Shown here: positions 1-9,978 of the stretch, in pieces | How positions within the stretch are numbered: the stretch's first letter is position 1 | How the letters are laid out: every line of letters begins with the position of its first letter | Assembly (NCBI GenBank): GCA_016722045.1 | Contig: JADKGY010000033.1 | Coordinates: 130,859 to 194,858, forward strand | Length of the DNA: 64,000 bases | Direction of reading: 5' to 3' | DNA from: Candidatus Opimibacter skivensis | Lineage (GTDB): Bacteria > Bacteroidota > Bacteroidia > Chitinophagales > Saprospiraceae | The notes under the pieces: generated by a model | What the model saw: the letters and a program-made list of their open reading frames with translations, nothing else | What the model was told of the DNA's origin: nothing | Databases searched by the model: none | Made by a program: the position numbers and the translations under genes

Positions 1-2395
1 TTGTGCTTTGCAGTGCTGACACTAATTGTGTAAGCTTGTATTGCCCATGCATATTGGCCGTCAGGAATGCTGATCTGATATCAAGTGTATCTTCTCCTGC
101 TGTGGCCACAGAAACAATACTCAGCGTATCCACCTTGTATGTCGTCCCGGATAATGAAATTGTTGCTTTCGACAATTCAATGGTTCCGTTCAGGTAATCA
201 GGATCCGCAGTTTCGAGATCAGCGATGAGAAGGCCATGGAAGCGAAGATCTTTCGAATAAAAATTAAGTTTTTGCAGATTGAGACTATCTGCATTTAGTG
301 TCAGGTCCACCTTTGGATACCGGCCATTCATATTGACCAAAGCATGCAAGTCAAGTGTAATGTTAGGATCCATAATATTGCCTGCTATTTCAATATCGCC
401 ATTCTTTGCACTTCCTTTCAAAGCAATATTGTGGTAATTGTAATTATTGTATTTCGCTTCGACAATCTTGCCTTCAAATGTTGCGTTCGCTGTTTTTGGA
501 TCTGTTCCTATCCCATTGATTGACGCTGAAAGTGTAACCTTTCCGATTTTATCTTCCTGTTTAATCAATCGTCCTATGTCAAATTGAGTGGTTTTAATAT
601 TTGCATTATAGGATTCATTCCCTTTGCTCGTAATGTTTTTGACAGTAGCATTTATCATTGCGGCTCCATAGCTCGAATTAAAACCCATATCCGTGCTGAA
701 GCTTTTCATGCTGCCTTTAAATTTCCCTTTGGCTTCAATAAAATCGGGTATCCTGATATTTGATGGAATCGTCCCTGCAGGAATAAAATCTGTGATATCA
801 TGCGCACGGGAATAGAAGTGATCAATCATCAAATCGAAATACAACTTATTGACATCCGGCAAACCGGTGATATTTCCTGAAGCTTTCACGCGAAGATCAC
901 CGAGTCCTGATATATCAAGCGCAGAGAATGTAAGATCGCTGACTTTGCCATCGACACCGCCATTGATGTGGATGACTGCATTTTGATTTTTCCGGAAAGG
1001 ATCCTGAGCTGACAGAAAGGGTGCAAACAAGAGAAGATCACTAACCGCTATTTTTGAATCAATAAAATGTGCATTGATACCCAGCACACCCGGAGCCTTG
1101 GCTATCGTGTCAATCGATGGATAAGTTAAATGTATCTGATCACTGATGAATGTCTTTGGTGTTTCCAGTACAAGGTTGTCCAACCGAACATTATGCTGAT
1201 CATAATAAAAATCTGCTTGTGCATTTTTCAGATCAAGGCCGCTATGCTCTTTGACCGATAGTTGATTTATTTTACCCGAGATGGAGTCGGCATTGTACGA
1301 AATGGCCGAAGCCTCCGCGTGAAGATTTTTCAGATCGAGATAATTGTAATCAATTCCTTTGGATAGCTGCTGATGTGTCAGATCATCAAATTTGAAATCA
1401 ATACTATCCAGATTGAGTTTTGTCAACTCGACGATCCAGCCATTTTTCATGGCCGTCTTCACTTCTGTGGCCGTGGCACCAACAGCTTTTTGTGCAGATT
1501 TGCCAAGTGCAAAAGATGCATTTGAGTTTTGGAGGTGAACCAACTTAAGTTTTACATCCTGGTTTGGCAAATCAAGTTTATCAAATTCAACACGCAGACT
1601 TCCAAGTTCAATTTTCGAATCAATGGCTGTAATTGTATTATCATAATCAATATGGATATCCGAAATATTAATTTCTTCCACCGATACATCCGGATAATTG
1701 TAAGGCTGAGCTACAGTGAATGTATCTGTAGTCATCGCTTTTTCACTTATCGCTTTCGTTTGCTTAAGCGTGGCATTCAATCCGGACAAATTAATTTTTG
1801 GTATTGTATACTTTTGATTTTTTAAATCAAACTCTGTGATGTCAGTATCAAAGTGACGTAGATATATTGTCACATTATTACCTTTTGCTTCATCATTATA
1901 CTTTACGTTGATCCGGTCAAGATTTATTTTACGTACTGAAATACGCATACCTGAAGTACTATCGGTTACTACAGAAGTGTCCTGGCTGACAAATGCTTTT
2001 AGGATGTAATCAAAATTGTATGCACTGTCGGGAAGTGTCTTATCAACATACGCTGCAATACCCCTGAGATCGATCTCATTGATCATCACCTCGTGGCTTA
2101 AAAGTTTCCAAAGACTGATATCGATTCGGATTGTATCGCCGGCGAGTAAAGTATCCCCTTTCTGATCTTCGAAATAGACACCTTCGAGTGTAATGCGTTT
2201 TGGAAAATCAAGACTAAAATGATCGATAGTAACCGGTGTCCCTAGCTTGTCTTGCAGAAAAGAAACTGCTTTATTTTTAGCCAGATTTTGAATAAAAGGA
2301 ACCTGAATGAGGAGGAATGCTAATCCTACCAGGAGTACAATAATTCCAACAAGCCAAAGAATTATTTTTAGAAACTTGCGGACATAATGACTCAA
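1..2395 (-). CDS. TamB-like translocation/assembly module protein, C-terminal part cut off by the window
   Basis: The minus strand is open from 2395 to the window edge, so about 798 N-terminal residues are visible and the C-terminus is missing. I found no ATG in frame at the head. The most likely start is a TTG at 2395 giving MSHYVRKFLKIILWLVG, followed by a single hydrophobic anchor at residues 9-31 and then a long beta-rich repetitive region. The segment after the anchor, with motifs such as FPKRITLEGVYFEDQKGDT and KINLDRINVKY, is what I know from the TamB/AsmA-like proteins of Bacteroidota. Those are inner-membrane anchored and span the periplasm to help assemble or lipid-supply the outer membrane. 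The conserved DUF490 tail would lie outside the window. The family call is recognition from sequence, not a search result. Confidence 0.85.
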   Translation of the reverse strand, partial: MSHYVRKFLKIILWLVGIIVLLVGLAFLLIQVPFIQNLAKNKAVSFLQDKLGTPVTIDHFSLDFPKRITLEGVYFEDQKGDTLLAGDTIRIDISLWKLLSHEVMINEIDLRGIAAYVDKTLPDSAYNFDYILKAFVSQDTSVVTDSTSGMRISVRKINLDRINVKYNDEAKGNNVTIYLRHFDTDITEFDLKNQKYTIPKINLSGLNATLKQTKAISEKAMTTDTFTVAQPYNYPDVSVEEINISDIHIDYDNTITAIDSKIELGSLRVEFDKLDLPNQDVKLKLVHLQNSNASFALGKSAQKAVGATATEVKTAMKNGWIVELTKLNLDSIDFKFDDLTHQQLSKGIDYNYLDLKNLHAEASAISYNADSISGKINQLSVKEHSGLDLKNAQADFYYDQHNVRLDNLVLETPKTFISDQIHLTYPSIDTIAKAPGVLGINAHFIDSKIAVSDLLLFAPFLSAQDPFRKNQNAVIHINGGVDGKVSDLTFSALDISGLGDLRVKASGNITGLPDVNKLYFDLMIDHFYSRAHDITDFIPAGTIPSNIRIPDFIEAKGKFKGSMKSFSTDMGFNSSYGAAMINATVKNITSKGNESYNANIKTTQFDIGRLIKQEDKIGKVTLSASINGIGTDPKTANATFEGKIVEAKYNNYNYHNIALKGSAKNGDIEIAGNIMDPNITLDLHALVNMNGRYPKVDLTLNADSLNLQKLNFYSKDLRFHGLLIADLETADPDYLNGTIELSKATISLSGTTYKVDTLSIVSVATAGEDTLDIRSAFLTANMHGQYKLTQLVSALQST

Positions 2396-2541
2396 AGCTA
2401 TTCGTATAGATTGTATTATACTTAAGCTAATGCTTTAAGAAGCAAAATGTTGTGAATATGGATAGTTATTTTAAGCATTTAAATCCTCCTTTCTGGTTTT
2501 TATGTCCTTAAACGTATGACAGGAGGTTGAACATTATTCTT
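2396..2541. other. Intergenic, TamB to amidohydrolase
   Basis: This is the upstream region of the TamB gene and the downstream region of the amidohydrolase gene, both on the minus strand. It is AT-rich and holds no gene or clear repeat. Confidence 0.5.
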
Positions 2542-3852
2542 TCATCTTTGCTGACGTTCAATTATTTTTCCTTTGACGATAACAAGCCCTATGCTGTCAA
2601 GATTCGAAATATTGTCAAGTGGATTACTTCCAAGCACTAGCATGTCTCCATATTTTCCAACTGTAATCGAACCATAGTTTTCCTGCTCATCCATATAAAT
2701 GACAGGATTGATAGTAGCAGTCTTCAAAGCTTCTTCATTTGACAGTCCTGCCTTTACCAATAAATTAAGCTCCTGGTGTAAACTTATACCAGGGTACACA
2801 TAGGGCATACCTGCGAAGTCACTCCCCGCTAATATCGGCACGCCCATTGTGTAGAGATGATTGACTAATTCCAATTGCGATATAAAGAGCTTATCAAGAT
2901 CCTCCCAATCTGCCAATGCCACATGTCTTTCTTTCCTTTTGGCCCAGGTTACTTCCCACTCTTCCTGTAAAGAAGCGGGAATATATTGAGTGTAATCCTT
3001 CTTTACGATTGAAGAATCCCTAACCTGTGTTTTTAGTTGAAAGGTAATCAGTGTGGGGCATAAAAAAGATTTATGGTCAATCATCAACCGGCCAATTCTG
3101 TTGATCCTGTCTCTATCCACTGTCCAAATATCGTCTAGCCTGTTAAGGTGCTCAATACTTTTTTGACCCAGAGCAATTGAAATTTCCGGATCGATATATT
3201 CAGAAAGATGACCGGCAAATCGCATTTTATTCTTTGTACAGTATGTCGATATGGCTTTTAACTGAGGTTCTTTGATCAATGAATATGTTTTAAAAAAATC
3301 AGCCCCGCTATTTTTCAGGCTATCCAGCACAACTTTCATATTCGTATTGCCATCAACCGGCAATGAAAAATCTCTATACACCGGAGGATTGCCATCAATC
3401 ATCGGACCAGCTCCAAATATCACTGGGCCTACCTGTCTACCCTCCTTCAATCTTTTCCTAAACGTATGCATAATATTAAGGTCGCCACCCATATCACGAA
3501 TACCTGTGATGCCGTTTTTCAGGAGTATAGGAAAAAGAAGGCTATCATTATTCCTATCCCAGCATAAATGAAAATGCATATCCCAGAGTCCGGGGCATAA
3601 ATATTTACTTTTCCCATCTATCGCTATTGAAGCGGCAGGAATATTTCCGGAAAATGAATGGCCAACAAAAAATATCCTTTTGTCTTTTACGACTACATCC
3701 TGATCCGGGATTATTTTTCCATTTATTACATCAATGACATTGATTCCTCTTATGATCAACACCTCTGATTCATGGCCGGTATCATTGACAACTTTACACC
3801 TATCGAGGAGAACAAATAATACAACTAAAAAATAAAATCGAATAAATGGCAT
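2542..3852 (-). CDS. Amidohydrolase family protein, exported
   Basis: This 436-residue protein has the full metal-site pattern of the amidohydrolase superfamily (imidazolonepropionase/prolidase-like branch). HFH lies at residues 93-95 in the context PGLWDMHFHLCWD. A lysine at 188 in FFKTYSLIK is the likely carboxylated bridging lysine. Histidines lie at 215 (AGHLSEY) and 235 (SIEHLNR), and the catalytic aspartate is D345 in LAGSDFAGM. Such enzymes hydrolyse C-N bonds in cyclic amides, dipeptides or N-acyl amino acids. The substrate cannot be told from sequence. A hydrophobic N-terminus (residues 4-17) suggests export to the periplasm. The cysteine at 19 is not in a clear lipobox. The ATG at 3852 is the first in frame. 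The gene stands alone. Confidence 0.85.
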   Translation of the reverse strand: MPFIRFYFLVVLFVLLDRCKVVNDTGHESEVLIIRGINVIDVINGKIIPDQDVVVKDKRIFFVGHSFSGNIPAASIAIDGKSKYLCPGLWDMHFHLCWDRNNDSLLFPILLKNGITGIRDMGGDLNIMHTFRKRLKEGRQVGPVIFGAGPMIDGNPPVYRDFSLPVDGNTNMKVVLDSLKNSGADFFKTYSLIKEPQLKAISTYCTKNKMRFAGHLSEYIDPEISIALGQKSIEHLNRLDDIWTVDRDRINRIGRLMIDHKSFLCPTLITFQLKTQVRDSSIVKKDYTQYIPASLQEEWEVTWAKRKERHVALADWEDLDKLFISQLELVNHLYTMGVPILAGSDFAGMPYVYPGISLHQELNLLVKAGLSNEEALKTATINPVIYMDEQENYGSITVGKYGDMLVLGSNPLDNISNLDSIGLVIVKGKIIERQQR

Positions 3853-4017
3853 GCTCTAAACGTATTAGTTTTTTAAAGTCAAAACTCCATTTTCAGGGGC
3901 TTGACCGCAGTAAAGACTGTCAACGGGTTTCCGATATTGATATCTTCAATTTGGGTCGGATTTGATAGTCAAGATACTTCTTGTATGCCTGTTTTTACAA
4001 CTACCATTTTGAAACCC

Positions 4018-4025
4018 TACATTTG
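4018..4025 (+). promoter_or_regulatory. Candidate Bacteroidota -7 promoter element
   Basis: TACATTTG fits the Bacteroidota -7 consensus TAnnTTTG. It lies 23 bases before the ATG of the T9SS cargo gene at 4049. A clear -33 TTG element at the ideal spacing is not evident. Confidence 0.45.
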
Positions 4026-4048
4026 CACCACTATATTAAAAATCCATC

Positions 4049-5185
4049 ATGCAAAAAAAGAATATCCTGGTGATCATCACCCTGCTGGCAACGACAGTGT
4101 TGCTTCCGGCTCAAATTATCATCACTAATGCTACTTTTCCAGCGGCTGGTGATTCCTTAAAGACCGCTACTGACCTGGCTCCGACAGTTAATGGCTTGAC
4201 CGCTCCGGGTGGCCCACAGACCTGGGATTTTACCTCGCTAAATCCTTCTACCCGTCAGGTGACCGTGTTCCAACCCGCTGCAAATGGATCCGCCTTCACT
4301 AGTTTTCCGGGTGCAGAGCTGGTGACGATCAGTGGTGTAGGTGCTGAAACTTATTATGACGTGAGTGCTTCCGCCTTTTCCATTCTGGGTCTTACCGGAT
4401 CCGGTCTTGGAGGCGGATTACTTGATGGTATAGCCTTGAAATATGCTCCGCCATTGCCGGAACGTCGCGCCCCTACTGCGTTTTTTGATATAAATCAGGC
4501 AGAATCAAATGCTTCAATTGCTATTTCAAGTGCGGCTATTCCAGGTGGAATTCTGGACAGTCTCGGCATACCTTCAGGGTTGTTTGACTCCATTCGTTTA
4601 CGAATCAATGTGAAGCGGCTTGAAGTAGTGGACGGTTTTGGTACCCTCGCCATACCTGGAGGTATATATGACGTACTGAGAGAAAAGCGCACTGACTTTA
4701 CATCGACCGCTGTAGATGTTCATACATTTCTGGGTTGGGTAGATATCGGCTCGATCATCGGAGGACAACTTCCGGGCTTTGGTACTGACACAACCATCAC
4801 AAATCATTTTCTCAGTAATACCACTAAAGAACCCATCGCAATCGTTACTGTCGATCCTACTCAATCTTTTGCTACACAAGTGGAATATAAAGATCTTGGG
4901 ATCACGAGTGCCGTGAGTCCGGTAACTGATGAAAATAATCAGGTAGTCGTTTCACCTAATCCGGTTTCAAACGAAGCAATATTTGATTTAAAAAATATTC
5001 CTTCCGGAAAATACAATCTACGATTGTTTGATGCAAATGGCCAAAATGTTTTATCAAAAGAACTTGGATCAGATCGTGAAACTATTTCGCTTCAGTCATT
5101 GAGTAGTGGTGTATACATTTATCAGATAGTTGATCGAAGAAACAAGATCACTGCAATGGGTAAAGTGATGAAGGTAAATCCGTAA
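4049..5185 (+). CDS. Secreted protein with C-terminal type IX secretion sorting domain
   Basis: The 378-residue protein begins with a signal peptide (MQKKNILVIITLLATTVLLP then AQ). It ends in a type A sorting domain of about 75 residues, with the hallmarks VVVSPNPVSNEAIF, LRLFDANGQNV and LSSGVYIYQI. Type IX secretion cargo proteins are moved across the outer membrane and then anchored or released after the tail is cleaved. The body, residues 25-300, is rich in Gly, Thr and Ser and looks beta-stranded. I recognise no catalytic motif in it, so the role is unknown. The gene is single, has a plausible TAnnTTTG promoter 23 bases upstream, and is intact. Confidence 0.85.
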   Translation: MQKKNILVIITLLATTVLLPAQIIITNATFPAAGDSLKTATDLAPTVNGLTAPGGPQTWDFTSLNPSTRQVTVFQPAANGSAFTSFPGAELVTISGVGAETYYDVSASAFSILGLTGSGLGGGLLDGIALKYAPPLPERRAPTAFFDINQAESNASIAISSAAIPGGILDSLGIPSGLFDSIRLRINVKRLEVVDGFGTLAIPGGIYDVLREKRTDFTSTAVDVHTFLGWVDIGSIIGGQLPGFGTDTTITNHFLSNTTKEPIAIVTVDPTQSFATQVEYKDLGITSAVSPVTDENNQVVVSPNPVSNEAIFDLKNIPSGKYNLRLFDANGQNVLSKELGSDRETISLQSLSSGVYIYQIVDRRNKITAMGKVMKVNP

Positions 5186-5635
5186 AAGGGCAGAAGAGGC
5201 AGAAAGAGCAGAAAAGGCAGAATAGTTATAATGACTTAGATGTTATTCATTATTTCCTTTCTATGTGACATTCTATGTGGACTATGTGTCTATGTGGTAA
5301 AAAAAGAGGACGCGGATAAATTATGACAAATTAAGATTGGTTAAGATTTGATTCTCAATTTAAATCATCTAAGTGACTACTTAAGTTTTCTTAAGTTTCT
5401 AAGTGGTAAAAATTGAGTCACGACTATAATTTTTGAACACAGATCGTCATGATTATCATGATTTTTCATGATTTGATTTTCCTGATCGATAATGTTACTG
5501 AATTTACCTACGGATTTATAAAAGAGGACGCGGAAAAGGTAAGAAAGGTTATGATTTATTAAGATTTGATTCTCGTTACCAATTGCTAACTGGGTTTTTA
5601 CCCCTTCAAAATTTCTGCGAAATTCGAAGGGGTAA
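5186..5635. repeat. Repeat-filled intergenic region (GAGGACGCGGA family and ATCATGA-rich family)
   Basis: No gene is visible. Two copies of a dispersed unit that starts AAAAGAGGACGCGGA and ends TTAAGATTTGATTCTC lie at about 5303-5357 and 5519-5574. A second unit of short ATCATGATT steps, about 5440-5496, recurs at 7212-7272. A hairpin with arms CCCCTTC/GAAGGGG lies at 5600-5632, next to the end of the GMC gene, and may terminate transcription. Confidence 0.75.
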
Positions 5636-7210
5636 CTAATGCTTATTGCTTTTCACCATACTCATCGCTCTCTCCGTAATCGCTGTTATCGTCAATGCCG
5701 GATTCACACCGGGATTTGCTGAAATCATACTGCCGTCGCATATCATCATATTGTGGTAATTGAAGACATTGTTGTTTTTGTCAATGACCCCACTCTGTAC
5801 ATCTTCTCCCATGCAAGCTCCACCAAGGATGTGTGCCGTAGTCGGAATACCAAATAAAGATTCAGTACTCATGACCATGGCCTTACCATTTATTATTTTC
5901 TCTGTTTTGCGGGCTATGGATTGAGCCAATGGATTAAAGGCAGTCGGCGCAGCACCCGCTTCAATGCTTGTTTTCAGGAAACCCATTTTCGAACGCACCA
6001 TGCGCAATGTCGAGTCGATACTTTCCATATACAGAAGAATGTGCGTCCGTTTGCTCCAGTCATCAACAAAATATATTTTAAAATTGTCGAGCGGATGCAC
6101 TACCCAATCTTTAATCATTTTGAATAAGCGACTCATCACTGAATTGCCCTGCACCATCGGCGCCATAAACAAGCGCCAGAAACCGGCACCTTCAGAATAT
6201 TTCACAGGCTCGACGTGACGGTTTTCATCGATAGTGACAATGGAACCGATGGCGATGCCTTCTGAAAAAGAAACGGTCTTGTCAAATGTCGTCACACCAA
6301 TAAGACTTTCAGAATTTGTACGCACACCTTTACCGAGTGCATCTGACAGATTGGGCAATGAAGTGGATTTAAGTTTTAATAATAAATCCAGTGTCCCTAA
6401 CACTCCTCCTGAAAAAATCACTGATCTTGTTTTTAAAGATCCTTTCTTTGGAAACCAGGACAATGAATCTTTGAATCTGATTTCATAGCCATCACTTCCA
6501 TCAGGACTCAACGGGATGACATCATACACTTCTGATTCCGCTTTAATCTCACAACCCGATTTTTGGGCGAGATATAAATAATTTTTATCTAAGGTATTTT
6601 TAGCATTGTACCTGCAGCCCAGCATACAACCACCACACAATGTGCAACCTGTCCGATCAGGACCCATGCCATCATAATAAGGATCTGTAACAGTTTCCCC
6701 GGGTTTTCCAAAATAAACAGCGACATCTGTTTTTTGAAAGGCATCTTTATCTCCCATCTCCGTCGCCAAAGTCTGCATCACTTTATCACTGCGACTCATA
6801 TAGGGATGCTTCTCTGCACCCAACATTTTCCGGGCGAGTACATAGAATGGTTTCAATTCATTTTCCCAATCGCACAAACCTTTCCAATGGCCTGAATTGA
6901 AAAACGAGATTGTTGGAATAGGTAATGTATTAGCATAGACGAGAGATCCGCCGCCTACACCTGCACCACTGAGTACAGCGACGTGTCTGTAAAATGATAA
7001 TCTGAAAATGCCCTGCATGCCTAGTTTCGGAAACCACATCCATTTGCGCAGGTTCCAGTTAGTCTTTGGAAAATCCTCTGCATTGTTGAACCACTTTCCT
7101 TTTTCGATGACAAGGACTTTGTATCCCTTTTCGGAAAGACGCAATGCAGAAACTGAGCCGCCGAAACCGCTGCCGATAATCACATAGTCATAATTGAAGG
7201 TGTCGGTCAT
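5636..7210 (-). CDS. GMC-family FAD oxidoreductase, cholesterol-oxidase-like
   Basis: This 524-residue flavoprotein has the dinucleotide-binding GSGFGG at residues 13-18, the second flavin motif GAGVGGGSLVYAN at 82-94, and the C-terminal GMC block GVNPALTITAITERAM. It resembles the cholesterol oxidase (ChoD-like) branch, which oxidises sterol-type alcohols. A Cys-x2-Cys-x2-Cys-x3-Cys cluster at residues 189-199 looks like an iron-sulfur ligand set and is a known oddity of this branch. There is no signal peptide, so it is probably cytoplasmic. The substrate is not shown by the sequence. The ATG at 7210 directly precedes the flavin-binding fold. It is flanked on both sides by dispersed repeats. 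Confidence 0.85.
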   Translation of the reverse strand: MTDTFNYDYVIIGSGFGGSVSALRLSEKGYKVLVIEKGKWFNNAEDFPKTNWNLRKWMWFPKLGMQGIFRLSFYRHVAVLSGAGVGGGSLVYANTLPIPTISFFNSGHWKGLCDWENELKPFYVLARKMLGAEKHPYMSRSDKVMQTLATEMGDKDAFQKTDVAVYFGKPGETVTDPYYDGMGPDRTGCTLCGGCMLGCRYNAKNTLDKNYLYLAQKSGCEIKAESEVYDVIPLSPDGSDGYEIRFKDSLSWFPKKGSLKTRSVIFSGGVLGTLDLLLKLKSTSLPNLSDALGKGVRTNSESLIGVTTFDKTVSFSEGIAIGSIVTIDENRHVEPVKYSEGAGFWRLFMAPMVQGNSVMSRLFKMIKDWVVHPLDNFKIYFVDDWSKRTHILLYMESIDSTLRMVRSKMGFLKTSIEAGAAPTAFNPLAQSIARKTEKIINGKAMVMSTESLFGIPTTAHILGGACMGEDVQSGVIDKNNNVFNYHNMMICDGSMISANPGVNPALTITAITERAMSMVKSNKH

Positions 7211-7466
7211 GTTGGAACGCAGATTGTCATGATCATCATGATTTTCATGATTTGATTTTACTAATTGATAATGTGCTATCCAAAAAGAGGACGCGGACGG
7301 TTGCTGAGCTGTAGCACGTGGTTGTGTATAGCAAGTCGAAGCATAAGGTAGGAAAAATTAAGATTGGTTAAGATTTGATTCTCGTTGGCCATTTCTTTTG
7401 TTGCAAATTTCGCGAATTAACGCAAATTAATATTTTGCTTATTGACCATTGCCTATTGCTCATTGC
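7211..7466. repeat. Intergenic dispersed repeats
   Basis: The ATCATGA-rich unit is at 7212-7272, followed by AAAAAGAGGACGCGGA at about 7279. The matching tail TTAAGATTTGATTCTC at about 7371 is separated from it by an insert containing GTATAGCAAGTCGAAGCATA, which also recurs near 50680 and 58050. No gene is seen. Confidence 0.65.
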
Positions 7467-8534
7467 CTATTGCTTACCTATCCAACTATCCAAAATTTCT
7501 CTGCAATCGAATTTGATTTTCTTTCCGCCCACCGGCTCATCCAATGCAGCACGCATCTCCCGCACAGCAGGAAGATAATCAACACCATTCCCTTCAAATT
7601 TTTCAACTGTCCGCAATACGCGATTCACTTCATCTGAAAACATTCGATCATCAAAAGCGGATGGGCTTGTACCTTGTATCGTATGCCTGATGTATCCGGC
7701 GACGGTCATGACACCAGTAAGGACAGGCTGAAGAAATAATTTTTTATCCTCAACTTCATTGGCCTGAAGAAAATTGAATGCATTCAATGCATTATCACTT
7801 TCCAGCATAGCGATCAGTTCATTCTGCCAATCCGGATTCGTTTTGATTTTTTCAGATGCTTTTTCACGGACTTCCATTGGATAAAGACCACCGGTGAATT
7901 CAAGAAGCCGCATCATATTTTCTTTTACATCCGATTCTTCGATTTCCGTCAGCCGGCTTTGAACAATGGACGTTGAACTCTCATATTTTCGGGTAGAACT
8001 TTCAACGCTTGATTTGGGAGAAAATAATGCACTGGCCGTCATAAATAATAAACCTGCCAGACAAAGACTGTCCACAAAAAATAACGGCCATTTGTAAAAA
8101 AGTAAATTAACATGTTCACGGATACCGGTATTATTCAAAATAAAACCGGTCACAAGCAGAACAACAAATATAACGACAGGTACAGCCTTCATCAAGGACT
8201 GAAGAATATATGAACTGGAGACAGGCATAAACCTGTTCATAACACCAATGGCTGCGATGATGACAGCTGATAATAACCCGATAGAAAGAAAAAGAAATCG
8301 AACAGAGCCGGTAGTCGAAACCCAGTTAAAAGCTCCCTGCTTATTGATGGCAAAATATACAATCGACATCAGCCCTAAAAAAAGGAAAGAGAGGAAGAGG
8401 ACGATGATGACCATATAACCACTTGCTCCCTGGTCATTACTTGTTGATATTTTAGTTTGAAAAAAAGGAGAAAGGAGAGCGACAGAAATTAACGCAGCCA
8501 GTGCAAGACAGATGTTACCGGTGAGAGAGGTCAT
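7467..8534 (-). CDS. Integral membrane protein of unknown family
   Basis: The 355-residue protein has five or six hydrophobic segments in its first 185 residues and a soluble C-terminal half of about 170 residues. That half is acidic and probably helical, and includes ESDVKENMMRLLEFTGG. I do not recognise the family. The ATG at 8534 opens straight into the first membrane segment. It sits downstream of the DinB-like gene on the same strand, separated by a short palindrome, so it is probably transcribed on its own. No function is proposed. Confidence 0.7.
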   Translation of the reverse strand: MTSLTGNICLALAALISVALLSPFFQTKISTSNDQGASGYMVIIVLFLSFLFLGLMSIVYFAINKQGAFNWVSTTGSVRFLFLSIGLLSAVIIAAIGVMNRFMPVSSSYILQSLMKAVPVVIFVVLLVTGFILNNTGIREHVNLLFYKWPLFFVDSLCLAGLLFMTASALFSPKSSVESSTRKYESSTSIVQSRLTEIEESDVKENMMRLLEFTGGLYPMEVREKASEKIKTNPDWQNELIAMLESDNALNAFNFLQANEVEDKKLFLQPVLTGVMTVAGYIRHTIQGTSPSAFDDRMFSDEVNRVLRTVEKFEGNGVDYLPAVREMRAALDEPVGGKKIKFDCREILDSWIGKQ

Positions 8535-8583
8535 ACGAGAGAGATTTGTATCTGATTTATTAAAGGAACGAATTTTTCTTTAT

Positions 8584-8610
8584 GCCGTGGCAGGAGTATT
8601 CTCCTGCCAC
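8584..8610. repeat. Short palindrome of the CAGGAG family
   Basis: GTGGCAGGAGTATTCTCCTGCCAC at 8587-8610 is a perfect or near-perfect dyad touching the stop of the DinB-like gene. It belongs to the same family as the palindromes near 10568, 19190, 19970 and 27760-27876 and may also act as a terminator. Confidence 0.65.
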
Positions 8611-9066
8611 CTAATGAAGTAATCGCCTATGATAATTGATTTGCCCAAGGTGATACGTCAAATGCGTAGCCAGATGTACTAACAAAAATCCGGTTGATGT
8701 TTTTTTATCCAACACTAAAAGAGGATATTCAATCCGTAAATCTTCATCGGTCAGGCTGCTAAGTGCATTGTCAACAACTGCTATCGTTTCGGTGATTTTG
8801 CTGATCAACTCAGATTTCGGAATATCTTTTAGTGAAAACTCAAGGTCTCTATGCCTGATGTAATTTGTCTTCCCGATCACAGCGCCGATATAGGTATTAA
8901 GATTTCCGATGAGATGCAGGCATAGATTTCCTCCTGAATTGGCTATATTTTTTTCGATGGACCAAAGTTTGGTTTCATCCTGGTATAATTCAATCTCCGT
9001 TATTAACTTATGGAGATTTCTTGCAATTAAAATCTTTACTGTTTCGACTAACATGGCAACAATCAT
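8611..9066 (-). CDS. DinB/YfiT-like protein (DUF1572 type)
   Basis: The 151-residue protein has the four-helix pattern of the DinB/YfiT superfamily with well-placed metal ligands: a histidine in NLCLHLIGNL and the C-terminal HLATHLTYHLGQINYHRR block. Members are metal-dependent thiol transferases (bacillithiol, mycothiol) or have unknown roles. In Bacteroidota most are uncharacterised. A second ATG at 9054 (MLVETVKIL) is an equally good start. It is 20 bases downstream of the PhzF gene on the same strand, so the two may be cotranscribed. Confidence 0.75.
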   Translation of the reverse strand: MIVAMLVETVKILIARNLHKLITEIELYQDETKLWSIEKNIANSGGNLCLHLIGNLNTYIGAVIGKTNYIRHRDLEFSLKDIPKSELISKITETIAVVDNALSSLTDEDLRIEYPLLVLDKKTSTGFLLVHLATHLTYHLGQINYHRRLLH

Positions 9067-9086
9067 TTGATTTTATAAAATACAAA

Positions 9087-9893
9087 TCAACCAAATACAC
9101 GCAGATCACCTTCGACTATGATGACAGCCTCACTTATCAGAAGTACTTTATCACCATGTAACTCAATATTCATATAACCAGTCCTGGCGGATGACTGAAA
9201 AGCTTTCATGATTGTTTTATTTAATCGCACAGACCAGTATTTCGCCAGAAAGGTTTGCACACCTCCGGTGGTAGGATCTTCATTTGTACCCGACCATGGC
9301 CAGAAATACCGATAATGATAATCATATTCTTTGCCGTCTGAAGGTGCAGTGACTAAAACGCCATTAATGCCCTGGTATGAATTTATCAAGGCTGTATAAT
9401 CAGGTCGGAGATTTGCCAATAAATCCACATCTGCAATTTCAAGAAGAATAATTTTATTTTTCGGACTGAATGCAGTGTTCACTATTGATTTTACTCCCAA
9501 TGCCTCAGGCATAGCAGAGGGTACTGTTGCATCCACTGTATCATAAACAGGAAATTCCATTATGATTTCATCACCACGCGAGCGAATAAACAAATCTAAA
9601 TTCTCTATCGTGAGAAAATGAATTTCTTTTTCGTTTGTATTGCTGAACAAAACCTTAGCTGATGCCAGCGTGGCATGTCCACATAAAGGTATTTCCTTCT
9701 TTGGTGAAAAATATCTGATCGTATACGTTCCCTGTTTATTGGTTTGGTGCACAAAGGCCGTTTCTGAGAAACCGAACTCCTGCGCTATTTTAAGCATACT
9801 CTCTTCACTGATACTTTCCTTAAGCAAGCATACACCTGCCGGGTTACCTTTAAAAGGTTCTTTTGTAAAGGCATCAACAATGTAGGTCTTCAT
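9087..9893 (-). CDS. PhzF family isomerase
   Basis: About 268 residues with the diaminopimelate-epimerase-like PhzF fold. Visible motifs are FKGNPAGVCLL near the N-terminus, the catalytic glutamate context EFGFSETAFV, PLCGHATLASA, and the C-terminal TNEDPTTGGVQ. PhzF proteins isomerise substrates such as dihydro-hydroxyanthranilate. Most PhzF-like proteins outside phenazine clusters have unknown substrates, and no phenazine genes are present here. I chose the ATG at 9893 (MKTYIVDAFTKEPF) because family members begin there. The open frame runs 14 codons further upstream without similarity. The protein is cytoplasmic. Confidence 0.9.
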   Translation of the reverse strand: MKTYIVDAFTKEPFKGNPAGVCLLKESISEESMLKIAQEFGFSETAFVHQTNKQGTYTIRYFSPKKEIPLCGHATLASAKVLFSNTNEKEIHFLTIENLDLFIRSRGDEIIMEFPVYDTVDATVPSAMPEALGVKSIVNTAFSPKNKIILLEIADVDLLANLRPDYTALINSYQGINGVLVTAPSDGKEYDYHYRYFWPWSGTNEDPTTGGVQTFLAKYWSVRLNKTIMKAFQSSARTGYMNIELHGDKVLLISEAVIIVEGDLRVFG

Positions 9894-9978
9894 ATGTATT
9901 GTAGGTATATCCGAAGTTAACCACTGGAAAACCAATCACTTCATACCGATGTGATATTCTTATTAGGAATACCGGCTT

